A DNA stretch of 43,271 nt, taken from Betaproteobacteria bacterium (GTDB lineage: Bacteria > Pseudomonadota > Gammaproteobacteria > Burkholderiales > Rhodocyclaceae). Every line of letters starts with the position of its first letter. Position 1 is the stretch's first letter. The position numbers and the translations under genes were made by a program. The stretch covers positions 1 through 43,271 of the forward strand of contig JACQYB010000008.1 of assembly GCA_016208415.1 (NCBI GenBank), written 5' to 3'. A model generated the notes under the pieces. It was not told the DNA's origin. It searched no databases and saw only the letters and a program-made list of their open reading frames with translations. This document shows positions 8,057 through 17,306 of the stretch, piece after piece.

Positions 8057-9492
8057 TGGGCCAGGGCGAGCCTCTGTCCCCGGGCGCGGTGGTGGACGGT
8101 TTTCGCATCGATTGCCTGCTCCACGAAGGCGGCATGGCGCTGCTCCATGCCGTGAGCCGCACCGTGACCGACGTTCCCGGCGCGCGGACTGATTCTCCCC
8201 GCGAGCGGGCCGACCTGCCCCTGGTGCTGAAGACGCCGAAGCTGGCCTTCGGCAGCCACCCCGCCTGCTACGTGGGCTTCGAGGTGGAGCAGATGATCCT
8301 CGCCACGCTTTCCGGTCCCGGAGTGCCGCGGCTGGTGGCCAAGGGGGATGTGGACGGCCGGCCCTACCTGGTGATGGAGCGCATCGAAGGCCCGGCGCTG
8401 GTGGATTTCGCCCGTCGCGCCCCGCTGCCGGCGGCGCAGGTGGCGCTGCTGGTGGGCGCCGTGGCCACCGCCCTGCACGAGCTTCATCGCCAGAATGTGA
8501 TCCACCTCGATCTCAAGCCGGCCAACGTGCTGTTCCGCCCCTCCGGCGAGGCGGTGCTCATCGACTTCGGTCTGGCGCGCCACGGCGACCTGCCGGACCT
8601 GGTGGACGAGGAATTCCATGCCGCGGTGGGCACCGGCGCCTACATCGCCCCGGAGCAACTCCTCGGCGCACGCAACGATCCCCGCAGCGATCTCTTCGCC
8701 CTCGGCGTGGTGGCCTATCAGCTCGCCACCGGGACCAAGCCCTTCGGTGACCCCGCCGGCCGTCGCGCCACGCGCCGTCGCCTGCACGTGGACCCGGTGC
8801 CGCCGCGGGCGCTCAACCCGGACGTGCCGCCGTGGCTGCAGGAAGTGATCCTGCGCTGCCTGGAACTGCAGCCCGCCGCGCGCCACGCCACGGCGGCGCA
8901 GCTTGCCCACGACCTCGCCCATCCGCAGCAGATCCATCTCACGGCACGGGCGCAGCGGCTGGACCGCGGCGGGTTGCCGGCCCGGCTGCGTCGATGGTGG
9001 CAAGGCTGGCACCTGAAGCCGGCCGGGGGCGCCGGGGCCAGCGCCCATCTCGCGCTGGCGCCCCACGTGGTGGTGGCGGTGGACGTGGACGACCGCGACG
9101 CGGCCATGGACGAGGCCATGCGCGAGGCGGTGCGCCGGGCGCTGGTGGCGGAACCGGGGCTGCGCATCACCCTGGTGAGCGTGCGCGAGCCGCGCATGCT
9201 CACGGAGGACGCCGCCGAGGAATTGCAGCAAGGCGCGCATGTGCAGGCGTTGCTGGAACTGCGCCACTGGGCCCATCCCCTCGGCGTGGCGCCGGAGAAG
9301 CTGCGCCTGCACGTGGCGCAGGCCAGCGACGCGGCGGCGGCGCTGCTCGACTACGCCGCGATGCATCATGCCGACCGTATCATCATGGGCGCCCGTGGCG
9401 CCTCGCGGCTGCGCCGCTATCTGGGCAGCGTTTCGGCGCGGGTGGTGGCACAGGCGCCATGCTCGGTGAGCGTGATCCGGCCGCGGCGTTGA
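8056..9492 (+). CDS. Ser/Thr protein kinase-universal stress protein fusion
   Basis: A 478-residue soluble fusion. The kinase part (about 10-300) has the ATP-binding Lys in LVLKTPK (about 58), the catalytic loop HLDLKPANV (about 149; HLD replaces the usual HRD), DFGLA (about 170), GTGAYIAPEQ and DPRSDLFALGVVAYQLATG. The glycine-rich loop is poor (LLHEGGMALLHAV). The C-terminal part (about 335-478) is a UspA domain ending in GARGASRLRRYLGSVS, matching the G-2x-G-9x-G(S/T) ATP-binding motif. The lack of Arg before the catalytic Asp suggests a non-RD kinase not controlled by activation-loop phosphorylation. It overlaps the phosphoesterase gene. The substrate and the signal are unknown. Confidence 0.9.
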   Translation: MGQGEPLSPGAVVDGFRIDCLLHEGGMALLHAVSRTVTDVPGARTDSPRERADLPLVLKTPKLAFGSHPACYVGFEVEQMILATLSGPGVPRLVAKGDVDGRPYLVMERIEGPALVDFARRAPLPAAQVALLVGAVATALHELHRQNVIHLDLKPANVLFRPSGEAVLIDFGLARHGDLPDLVDEEFHAAVGTGAYIAPEQLLGARNDPRSDLFALGVVAYQLATGTKPFGDPAGRRATRRRLHVDPVPPRALNPDVPPWLQEVILRCLELQPAARHATAAQLAHDLAHPQQIHLTARAQRLDRGGLPARLRRWWQGWHLKPAGGAGASAHLALAPHVVVAVDVDDRDAAMDEAMREAVRRALVAEPGLRITLVSVREPRMLTEDAAEELQQGAHVQALLELRHWAHPLGVAPEKLRLHVAQASDAAAALLDYAAMHHADRIIMGARGASRLRRYLGSVSARVVAQAPCSVSVIRPRR

Positions 9493-9830
9493 TGCGCTGC
9501 GTCGCCAGCCATAAATTGCACGCATGCACCCATTTAATCGCTTGAATTGCGCCGCCACCCCGAGCGGATGTAGAACTTAGCGCCACTGGATTGCGCGCCG
9601 GCGTGTTCTCCGCCTTGATGTAGGACAAGCCGGAACAAAAAGCGCAAGGCACCCACATCGGGGAGGGGAGAGCATGGCGTCACCACGTCGTCGTTTGTCC
9701 CGGGCACGTTTTCCTCCTGCCATCCGGGCCTCGCCGCCCGCTCGTGCGGAACCCTGAAACTTCAACAACAACAGCGCGCAGTGTGCTGCACGGGCTGCGC
9801 AATTCACGGCGTCCATGGAGGAGAAGCACG
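9493..9830. other. 338-bp intergenic region
   Basis: The stretch includes an AT-richer segment near 9510-9550 (CATAAATTGCACG and CATTTAATCGC) that could hold promoter elements for the sulfate-exporter family gene, but no spacing-consistent -35/-10 pair is evident. A 27-codon open frame with a strong ribosome-binding site lies inside and is listed separately. Confidence 0.4.
9674..9757 (+). CDS. possible 27-residue leader ORF
   Basis: ATG 9674 is preceded by GGGGAGGGGAGAGC, a strong ribosome-binding site, and the frame runs 27 codons to TGA 9755-9757. The peptide is Arg- and Pro-rich (begins MASPRRRLSRARF) with no signal or membrane segment. It could be a regulatory leader for the downstream transporter gene or a chance frame. 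Confidence 0.2.
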   Translation: MASPRRRLSRARFPPAIRASPPARAEP

Positions 9831-11323
9831 ATGATCTATACGCGCAAGTCGGCGGCACTGCTCATCATCGGCATCATCATGCTGGTGTGGGGAGGGCTCA
9901 ACAAGGCAGGAACGCTGGACGGTCTGCAGGCGTGGCTGCATCCCGGCACCTACAAGGAGCACAAGCAGGCGGTCGAGAAGTACGCCACCGGCCTCAAGGA
10001 GGCGGCGGACAAGGCCCAGACCGAGGGCCAGCAGGCGCCCGAAGTCAAGCCCATGAAGGCCACCAAGTTCGACGAGCTGAAGGCGGGCCAGGCGCGCCTG
10101 TCCTATATCTTCGGCGGCATCTTCGTGGTGGTGGGGCTGTTTACCCTGGCGTGGAAGCCGCGCGAGGGCAATCTCGACTACTTCACCTCCATCTTTCCGG
10201 GGATGGCCTTCATCCTGCTCATCGCCTTCATCGTGCGCTGGGTGCTGGACCCCATCTTCGCCAACTGGGGGAAGGCGGCCCAGCCCACCCTGGGCTGGAA
10301 CTTCGCCACCATCTTCAACCTGAACTACGTGGTGCTGGGCATCGTCATCGGCATCGTCACCGTCAACGTCTTCAGGATCCCGGCGTGGGCGCAGAACGGC
10401 GTGCGCACGGCGCGCTTCTTCCTCAAGACCGGCGTGATCCTGCTGGGCACCCTCTACAGCGCGGCGGAACTGGCGCAACTGGGCGCCCTGTCGGTGGTGA
10501 TGATCGGCGTGTTCGTGCTGGGCTCCGTGGGACTGGTGCTGTTCATCGGCCCACGCATCCAGGCCACCAACTCCATGACCGGCGTGCTCTCCGCCGGGGT
10601 GGGGGTGTGCGGCGTCTCCGCCGCGGTGGCCGCGGCGCCGGTGGTGCAGGCCAAGGCCGTCGACATCGCCTACACCATCGGCACCATCCTCATCTGGGGC
10701 GTGGCGTGCATGTTCGTCTTCCCCACCATCGGCCACATCCTGGGCATGGGGCCGGTGCAGTTCGGCGCCTGGGCGGGTACCGGCATCCTCAACTCGGCCC
10801 AGGTGGCGGGCGCGGCCCTCGCCTTCGATCCGAAAGGCATCGAGACGCTGAAAGTGGCGGAAATCTTCAACATCACCCGCGTGCTGTTCCTGCCCCTCAT
10901 CGTCGTCTGGCTGGCCGCCTGGTACGTCAAGCGCGAAGCCGGCGCGCAGAAGGTCGACCTGGGCAAGGTGCTGGTCGCCAAGTTCCGCTCAAGGATCTCA
11001 TCGCCAACCGCAAGGAAAGCACCCGCGCCCAGGACGACGTGCTGCGCAGCGTGGCCAAGATCGAGGGCCTCGACAAGGCCGCCAAGGACGCACTGGGCGC
11101 CGCCCACAAGGCGGCGTGGCATACGTCCAAGGTGATTTCCGCGTACCGCGACTGGCTCGCCTGGCTGTTCTCCTTCGGCCTCATCGGCCTGGGCATGCAG
11201 ATCACCGGCAAGTCCATGAAGCAGGCCGGCGGCAAGCCGCTGGTGATCGGCTCGGTGGTGGGGCTGATCAAGGCGGTGGGCTCGCTCATCGTCGTGCTGC
11301 TGTTCGTGCGTGAATTCGTCTGA
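9831..11323 (+). pseudogene. putative sulfate exporter family transporter, frameshifted
   Basis: An inner-membrane protein of the YeiH/UPF0324 (Cons_hypoth698) family, long form of about 497 residues: an N-terminal helix, a charged Lys/Glu-rich loop, then multiple helices including conserved segments TGVLSAGVGVCGVSAAVAAAPV and GTGILNSAQVAGAA-type sequence. The frame from ATG 9831 (after GGAGGAGAAGCACG) is good to about residue 384, then switches: AKF continues as PLKDLIANRK in the frame ending at TGA 11321-11323. Adding one C to the CC at 10985-10986 restores AKFPLKDLIAN. This is a single-base homopolymer difference, so a sequencing error is as likely as a real mutation. A role in exporting sulfate from sulfur oxidation is inferred only from the family name and the setting. 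Confidence 0.85.
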
Positions 11324-11339
11324 AGGGGAGGAGAGGACC

Positions 11340-11471
11340 ATGGCAGAAGAAGAGAAGCAATTCGAACGCGGCACCAGCTTGTCGATCTTTGTCAGTGACC
11401 GCAGGGAGGATGTCGGCGCCCTGATCGCCGCCTTCCTCATCGCGCTGGGCGTGATGCTCCTCGTTGGCTGA
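11340..11471 (+). CDS. 43-residue single-pass membrane protein
   Basis: ATG 11340 follows GGGGAGGAGAGGACC. The peptide begins MAEEEKQFERGTSLSIFVSD, then RREDVGALIAAFLIALGVMLLVG, giving a charged cytoplasmic N-terminus and one C-terminal helix. It starts 16 bases after the transporter stop, so it is likely an operon partner and possibly a small accessory subunit. I do not know a named family for it. Confidence 0.7.
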   Translation: MAEEEKQFERGTSLSIFVSDRREDVGALIAAFLIALGVMLLVG

Positions 11472-11474
11472 GCG

Positions 11475-11544
11475 GTGACGACCCCCACGCTTCGCTGCCC
11501 CCCAGGGGGGCTCATGCCGCCTTGGGGCGGCCCGGCGGCGGCAT
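11475..11544 (+). repeat. 70-bp GC-rich repeat element, copy 1
   Basis: The element runs from GACGACCCCCACGCTTCGCT through CATGCCGCCTTGGGGCGGCC to CGGCGGCGGCAT. It recurs in inverse orientation at 31630-31760 (two tandem copies) and 34053-34138. It contains short inverted repeats such as GCCCCCCAGGGGGGC. Similar elements are common between genes in Burkholderiales-like genomes. Confidence 0.85.
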
Positions 11545-11554
11545 GTCGCGTCCC

Positions 11555-11638
11555 GTGGAAGCGGGCTTGTCCGCGATGACGGTCGAGACGCCGACTCGGC
11601 GGCTCAGCGGCCAATATCGCGGGCGAGCCCGCTCCCAC
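11555..11638. repeat. REPIN-like pair of inverted REP sequences
   Basis: The arm at 11555-11577 (core GGAAGCGGGCTTGTCCGCGA) and the arm at 11616-11638 (core TCGCGGGCGAGCCCGCTCC) are inverted copies of a 23-base REP with three mismatches, separated by 38 bases. Each arm can fold by itself (GCGGGC...GCCCGC type). The core is the same as the well-known Pseudomonas REP family. No RAYT transposase gene lies in the window. Confidence 0.8.
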
Positions 11639-11699
11639 ACACGTAGTCCGTGTTTCGACCGAGCGGCATAGTCCGCGTTTTGACCTAGGAGGGGCGGGT

Positions 11700-12200
11700 G
11701 TGGCGGCGCGGGCCGCCACACCGTTGTTCCGCATGAGTTTTCCGCCAAGAAAGCTGTTGCTCGCCCACCACGGCACCGCCGGGGGGCGACGCGCCGAGTC
11801 CCTGGCCCTGCACCTGGCGGTGCCGGGGGAGACCCAGGTGATCCACCTGTACGTCGTGCCCGACTTCTGGGCCGGCATGCAGGGGGACGACTGGCTCAAC
11901 AATTCGTGGACCCGCGACGCCTTCGGGCGTCACGTGGAAAACGAACTGGAGCGCGACGCCCGCCAGCAGATGGCTGAGGTGGCCGAGGCCTGCAATGCCC
12001 GGGGCGTGAGCTACGAGTCGGTGCTGCGCTTCGGCGACGCCGCCGAGTGCGTGATTGCTCTGGCCCAGGAACGCGAAGCCGATCTGGTGGTGATCGGGCC
12101 GCCGCGTCCGCGGGGTGTTCAGGGCTTGCGTTCCCGGATGAGTGTCGAGAAGCTGGTACGCGGGCTTGGCGTGCCGCTGGTGGTGGCCAGCGGGCAGTGA
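11700..12200 (+). CDS. universal stress protein family protein
   Basis: A UspA-fold protein of 166 residues from GTG 11700, or 155 from ATG 11733. The GTG has an ideal AGGAGGGG five bases upstream, while ATG 11733 (MSFPPRKLLLAHHG) begins just before the first beta strand but has no ribosome-binding site. The C-terminal part (DLVVIGPPRPRGVQGLRSRM then VEKLVRGLGVPLVVASG) resembles Usp proteins but the G-2x-G-9x-G(S/T) ATP-binding motif is not kept, so it may not bind ATP. It lies downstream of the sulfate-exporter gene beyond a repeat cluster. The GTGA at 12197-12200 may couple it to the next gene. Confidence 0.8.
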   Translation: MAARAATPLFRMSFPPRKLLLAHHGTAGGRRAESLALHLAVPGETQVIHLYVVPDFWAGMQGDDWLNNSWTRDAFGRHVENELERDARQQMAEVAEACNARGVSYESVLRFGDAAECVIALAQEREADLVVIGPPRPRGVQGLRSRMSVEKLVRGLGVPLVVASGQ

Positions 12201-13030
12201 GCGCACACCAACCTGTCGCCTCGCGTGAGGCCCCCCGAGGGGGTCAAGAAAACGAGCGCAGCGAAGTTTCGAGCTTGCGGCCAAACGAGCGCAGCGAAGT
12301 TTCGAGCTTGCGGCCAAACTTGGGAGCGGCCCGGCGTTTCCTTGGGCGCGCGCTGATCGGGCGGCGCAGTCCGCTTGTCGTCGAAGCGGCCCCACCCGTG
12401 GCCGCGCCGGCGACTCAGGCGCAACCGCAACCCGGGGACACCGCCTGGGTGACGGTTCATGTCCCGGCGGCGCCGGCGGAGGTGATGGCGTTCTGCCGCG
12501 ACCTGGGGCGCCTGCTGCGGCTCAATCCCCATCTGGAGATCCGCGCCTGGGAGGAGGGCGCGGGGCCGTTCCTGCCGGGGAGGACCTGGCGGTTGCACGT
12601 CCTCAACGAGATGACGGGCATCGAGCGCGAGCTGGAGTTGCGGCTGGAGGCGACGGATGCCGCGGGCTTTCGGGTCGCCCTGTCGCCGGGGGCCAAGCGG
12701 GCGCTGGCGGTGAGCGTGGCGCCCCACGCCGGGCCGGGTGGGGGCAGCGCGCTGACGCTGCGGGAGTTCTACGACTCCGCCGCCGGCACCGGGCAACTGG
12801 AGCGGGAGGTGGATCGCAGCCTCGCGCCCTGGGGCGTGGCCATCCGCCGGCACCTGTGCGGCATGCGCCGCTGGGGCCGGCTGCCGTTCTACCGGCGCCT
12901 GCGCGGCGGGTGGCTGGGGATGCGTCCCCGGGAGCGGCGCATCGGGCGGCTGATCGCGTGGACCAGCGTGCTGGAGTTCGTGGTCTTCCTGTTCGTGCTG
13001 GCGATCTTCTGGGCCGAGAGCCGCGGCTGA
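12197..13030 (+). CDS. SRPBCC-like protein with C-terminal membrane anchor
   Basis: The open frame from GTG 12197 gives 277 residues. From about residue 78 it resembles START/SRPBCC ligand-binding domains (AWVTVHVPAAPAEVMAFC, later LTLREFYDS), and it ends with one membrane helix (LIAWTSVLEFVVFLFVLAIFW, about 253-273). The function is not known. The true start is unresolved: the first 40 codons include a 33-base tandem repeat read in frame as two NERSEVSSLRP units, which looks like intergenic repeat. TTG 12320 and GTG 12398 are alternatives, none with a good ribosome-binding site. Confidence 0.6.
   Translation: MSAHQPVASREAPRGGQENERSEVSSLRPNERSEVSSLRPNLGAARRFLGRALIGRRSPLVVEAAPPVAAPATQAQPQPGDTAWVTVHVPAAPAEVMAFCRDLGRLLRLNPHLEIRAWEEGAGPFLPGRTWRLHVLNEMTGIERELELRLEATDAAGFRVALSPGAKRALAVSVAPHAGPGGGSALTLREFYDSAAGTGQLEREVDRSLAPWGVAIRRHLCGMRRWGRLPFYRRLRGGWLGMRPRERRIGRLIAWTSVLEFVVFLFVLAIFWAESRG
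12251..12316 (+). repeat. 33-bp perfect tandem repeat, two units
   Basis: Two identical 33-base units (12251-12283, 12284-12316) starting AACGAGCGCAGCGAAGTTTC. The length is a multiple of three, so the overlapping frame stays open. It follows a CCCCC-GA-GGGGG hairpin near 12232-12243. Confidence 0.9.
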
Positions 13031-13076
13031 TCTTCTGCTGGCGCGCGCCACCCCGGTCGAGAGCCGACGGCGCGAC

Positions 13077-14138
13077 TCACTCCCCTTCCATCAGTTCCAG
13101 AGCCCGCGAGCGCCAGTCGAGCACCGCCGTGCGGCGGTGCATCTTTTCCGCCAGGGCGGGGTAGTCGGCGCGCATGACTTCGGCGGCGAAATCCGCCATG
13201 AAACGCGCCTTGAGCGCCGCGCGCGCCCGGTCTACGCCGATGTCGGTGTAGGGCACCGAGGCCAGCAGCAGGAAGCCGTCGTCGGGGATGCGCCCGTCCG
13301 CCATGTTGTCCTGGATGATGGCGGCGGCCTTGCGGATCGGGTCGGCCAGGTCCGGGCTGTAGGGGCCGATGATCAGCGCCAGGTTGGGAATGTGCAGCCA
13401 GTCGAAGCCGCGGCCGATGCAGATGGTCCATTCCCGGTGTTCCAGCTCCAGTTGCTGGTCGGTGCGCCGCACCGCGGCGATGTGGGCGATGTTGCCTTCC
13501 ACCAGCGGCACCAGGTCGCGGCGCATCTGCTCGGGCATGTCGGGGAACAGCCGCTCCAGCCGCACGCCCAGGGCGGGGATGTCGTAGCCCGACAGGCTCG
13601 ACACGTCCAGGGTGGCGCCCGTGCTGCCGTGAAGCAGCAGCGCATCCTCGTCGGTTTCGAAGCCGCACACCAGCGGGTAGACGGTGCCGTGGCCAGTGCC
13701 GAACACCTCCTCCACCTGGGCCTTGATGGCGAAGGTGTGGGCGCGCGCGGCGCCGGTGTCGTAGTCGAAACCGGCGCAGCCCCGGTGGGGATCGCCCCTC
13801 GAATAGTGGTAGGTGATCAGGATCAGCACGCGCCGGCCGCCATTGACGACCCCCTCGACATTGTGGGCCAGCACTTCGCCCAGGTGCGGCCAGCCCAGGT
13901 CGAAGCGTCCGCCCAGGTTGCGGAAGGGCTGGATGATGCCGGTGGGGGTGTTGGTGGCCACGGGGATGTTGATGCGCCCGTCCATGCACTTGAGGACGAC
14001 GATGGCCGTGGGATGCTCCGCCAGGTAGCGGCTGCGCGCCAGCCAGGCCTCGGGGCTGCGGAAGGCCTCGCAGTGGCGGCGGGCGTGGTCCATGAGCCAG
14101 TCGATGCGCTGGGCGATGGGCTTGCCGTGGATGTCCAT
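13077..14138 (-). CDS. beta-carbonic-anhydrase-like zinc protein
   Basis: A 353-residue protein carrying the zinc-site pattern of beta-class carbonic anhydrases: Cys51-x-Asp53-x-Arg55 (KCMDGR) and His118-x-x-Cys121 (DPHRGC), with a second His at 111. At 353 residues it is much longer than bacterial beta enzymes (about 200), and the wide Cys-to-His spacing recalls the carboxysomal CsoSCA subfamily; no carboxysome genes occur here. If active it would interconvert CO2 and bicarbonate, fitting the autotrophic gene set nearby. No signal peptide is visible, so it is probably cytoplasmic. ATG 14138 follows GAGGGGAGAAACAC. Family placement is by motif only. Confidence 0.7.
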   Translation of the reverse strand: MDIHGKPIAQRIDWLMDHARRHCEAFRSPEAWLARSRYLAEHPTAIVVLKCMDGRINIPVATNTPTGIIQPFRNLGGRFDLGWPHLGEVLAHNVEGVVNGGRRVLILITYHYSRGDPHRGCAGFDYDTGAARAHTFAIKAQVEEVFGTGHGTVYPLVCGFETDEDALLLHGSTGATLDVSSLSGYDIPALGVRLERLFPDMPEQMRRDLVPLVEGNIAHIAAVRRTDQQLELEHREWTICIGRGFDWLHIPNLALIIGPYSPDLADPIRKAAAIIQDNMADGRIPDDGFLLLASVPYTDIGVDRARAALKARFMADFAAEVMRADYPALAEKMHRRTAVLDWRSRALELMEGE

Positions 14139-14191
14139 GTGTTTCTCCCCTCGATGGCGCACCATGCCCAAGGGGGGCGGTGCGCGGCGGC

Positions 14192-14996
14192 CTAATCGGG
14201 CGCGCGCCCGGTCAGGCGCAGGCAGGCCTCGCGATACTTGGCGCTGGTGCGTTCGATGACCTCGGCCGGCAGGCGCGGGCCGGGGGCGCGCTTGTCCCAG
14301 TCCAGGGTTTCCAGGTAGTCGCGCACGAACTGCTTGTCGAAGCTGGGCGGGCTGATGCCTTCGCGGTACTGGTCGGCGGGCCAGAAACGGGAGGAGTCCG
14401 GGGTGAGGGCCTCGTCGATGAGATACAGGCGCTCCTCGGCATCGAGGCCGAATTCGAACTTGGTGTCGGCGATGATGATGCCGCGTTGGCGGGCGTAATC
14501 CCGGGCCTGACGGTACAACTCAAGGCTGGCGGTGCGGGCCTTGGATGGGCTGGGGCAGCCTTGTCGCCTGCCGCAGGCCCGGTGGCAGGGCGATGCCACA
14601 GACGGTGCCGGTGGCGAGGTAGTCCTTCCAGCCGGAGCCGATGAGGTAGCCGCGCACCACGGCCTCGATGGGCAGGGGCCTGAGGCGCCTGACCACGAGG
14701 GAGCGGCCGCGCACCTGGGCGCGCTCTTCGTCCGTGGCCACCACGCTTTCCGGGTCGATGCCGGTGAGCTGGTTGGGGATGATGTGGCCGAGCCGGGCGA
14801 ACCAGAAGTCGGCCACCGCCGTGAGGACCGCGCCCTTGCCGGGGATGGGGTCGGGCAGGATGACGTCGAAGGCCGACAGGTGATCGGTGGTGACGAGGAG
14901 CAGGCGGTCCTCGCCCACGGCGTAGATGTCTCGCACCTTGCCGCGACCCAGCAGGGGCAGGCTGGCGAGGCTGGATTCGAACAGGGGTCCGGTCAC
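14192..14996 (-). pseudogene. purC: SAICAR synthase (purC) with internal deletion and frame break
   Basis: Phosphoribosylaminoimidazole-succinocarboxamide synthase of purine biosynthesis, split between two frames. The N-terminal part from GTG 14996 ([21 protein letters not shown]) runs to RLPQPI; the C-terminal part resumes in another frame with [32 protein letters not shown]-type sequence and ends at TAG 14192. About 30 residues expected between them, including the conserved HDEN motif, are absent, with the junction near 14540-14552. The two parts add up to about 267 residues versus about 300 usual. Either the gene is dead and a second copy exists, or the assembly has collapsed here. There is no strong ribosome-binding site for the GTG. 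Confidence 0.85.
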
Positions 14997-15100
14997 GGCG
15001 GCCAATCCGGTAGTCAAAGCGCGATTATCGTGGAAAAAGCCGTGGCCGCGGATGAAGCGGCTTCCCCTCCCCATTCATCCTTGAAACCGCTGTTGAACCG

Positions 15101-15244
15101 CTTTCAACGCAGAGATCGCAGAGAGGCAGAGGCCGCAGAGCAGGAACGGACATTCACCCGTCGGGTGAATGGGACTTGCCTCGTAACGCTCTGTGTTCTC
15201 GTCGTTTTTCTCCGCGTTCTCTGCGTCAAATGAGGTTTTTTGGT
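15101..15244. repeat. long imperfect hairpin repeat, copy B
   Basis: A second copy of the element at 1655-1788, sharing CTTTCAACGCAGAGA at one end and CTCTGCGTCAAATGAGGTTTT at the other, with inverted-repeat ends. It separates purC from psiE and ends at the psiE stop codon (15245-15247), just as copy A ends at the ABC-transporter stop. Confidence 0.8.
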
Positions 15245-15694
15245 TCATTCGCGCACGTACGGTCTGGAGGGCTTGCCCTCCTGGGTGTCTTCGCGGTAGG
15301 GGAAGTGCACGTGGCCGTAGCGGATGGCCAGCACCGCCAGCGTCAGCAGCAGGATGGCGGCGGCTACCGACAGCATGCGCCACTCGGTGATCTCCTTGAC
15401 GTCCAGCACCAGGTAGCGGGCCAGGGCCACCATGGCGATGTAGAGCGGGTAGCGCACGGGGATGTGACCGGACCGGAAATACTGGCCGATCATGGCCAGC
15501 ACCTCCAGGTAGAGGAACATGAGCAGCAGGTCGGCCAGGGTCACCTTGTGGGCGGACACCATGGTGGACACCTCCTGGTAGCCGGCCACGGTGGTGGCGA
15601 AGGCGATGACCAGCAGGCCGACGAACTCGATGATGTCCAGACCGCTGCTGAAGAAGCGGCGGATGCGGTCGAAGGTGTGGGAGCGGATGTCCAT
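15245..15694 (-). CDS. PsiE-family inner-membrane protein
   Basis: A 149-residue protein with four predicted helices (about residues 19-40, 54-76, 85-100 and 109-126) matching the phosphate-starvation-inducible PsiE family, whose biochemical role is unknown. Recognisable segments include EFVGLLVIAFATTVAGYQEV and RYPLYIAMVALARYLVLD. ATG 15694 begins MDIRSHTFDRIRRFF; the ribosome-binding site is weak. The frame stays open upstream but that part overlaps the sigma-54 regulator and is not real. Confidence 0.85.
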   Translation of the reverse strand: MDIRSHTFDRIRRFFSSGLDIIEFVGLLVIAFATTVAGYQEVSTMVSAHKVTLADLLLMFLYLEVLAMIGQYFRSGHIPVRYPLYIAMVALARYLVLDVKEITEWRMLSVAAAILLLTLAVLAIRYGHVHFPYREDTQEGKPSRPYVRE

Positions 15695-15884
15695 GGTCGG
15701 AGCGCAGTCTGGGGGCGTTCTTGTGCGGATGAGGAAAGAACCGCCTGGCGACGCCGCGAGGCCCCGCCAATCTACCCCGGATTGTGGTCCACTTCCGGGT
15801 CGGAAGTCGATCCGGCCCGGATGGGGGGCCGACTTCGCGGCTCGGCCCTCACTTCGGCCTGGAAGGCCCCGGGGTGGGCGGGCG

Positions 15885-17202
<1,318 letters not shown>

Positions 17203-17209
17203 CCGCGTA

Positions 17210-17229
17210 TTGTGCCATTGATGGCACAA
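17210..17229. promoter_or_regulatory. perfect dyad, candidate enhancer site of the sigma-54 activator
   Basis: TTGTGCCAT-TG-ATGGCACAA is a perfect inverted repeat with 9-base arms. It lies just upstream of the activator start and about 110 bases upstream of a sigma-54-type promoter, the usual position of an enhancer-binding site. A further half-site (AAGGCACAA) occurs about 24 bases downstream. Confidence 0.65.
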
Positions 17230-17306
17230 GGCGAGTGACGTCAAAGGCACAAAGATGCGCTTCGGCGATCCCCTCGGCTCATGGCGGAAGAAGGAATTGC
17301 GCGATC

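Noticed and set aside
12047-12196. 5' extension of the SRPBCC-like gene into the universal stress protein gene
   Set aside because: This part is out of frame with, and inside, the well-supported universal stress protein; no start signal is present.
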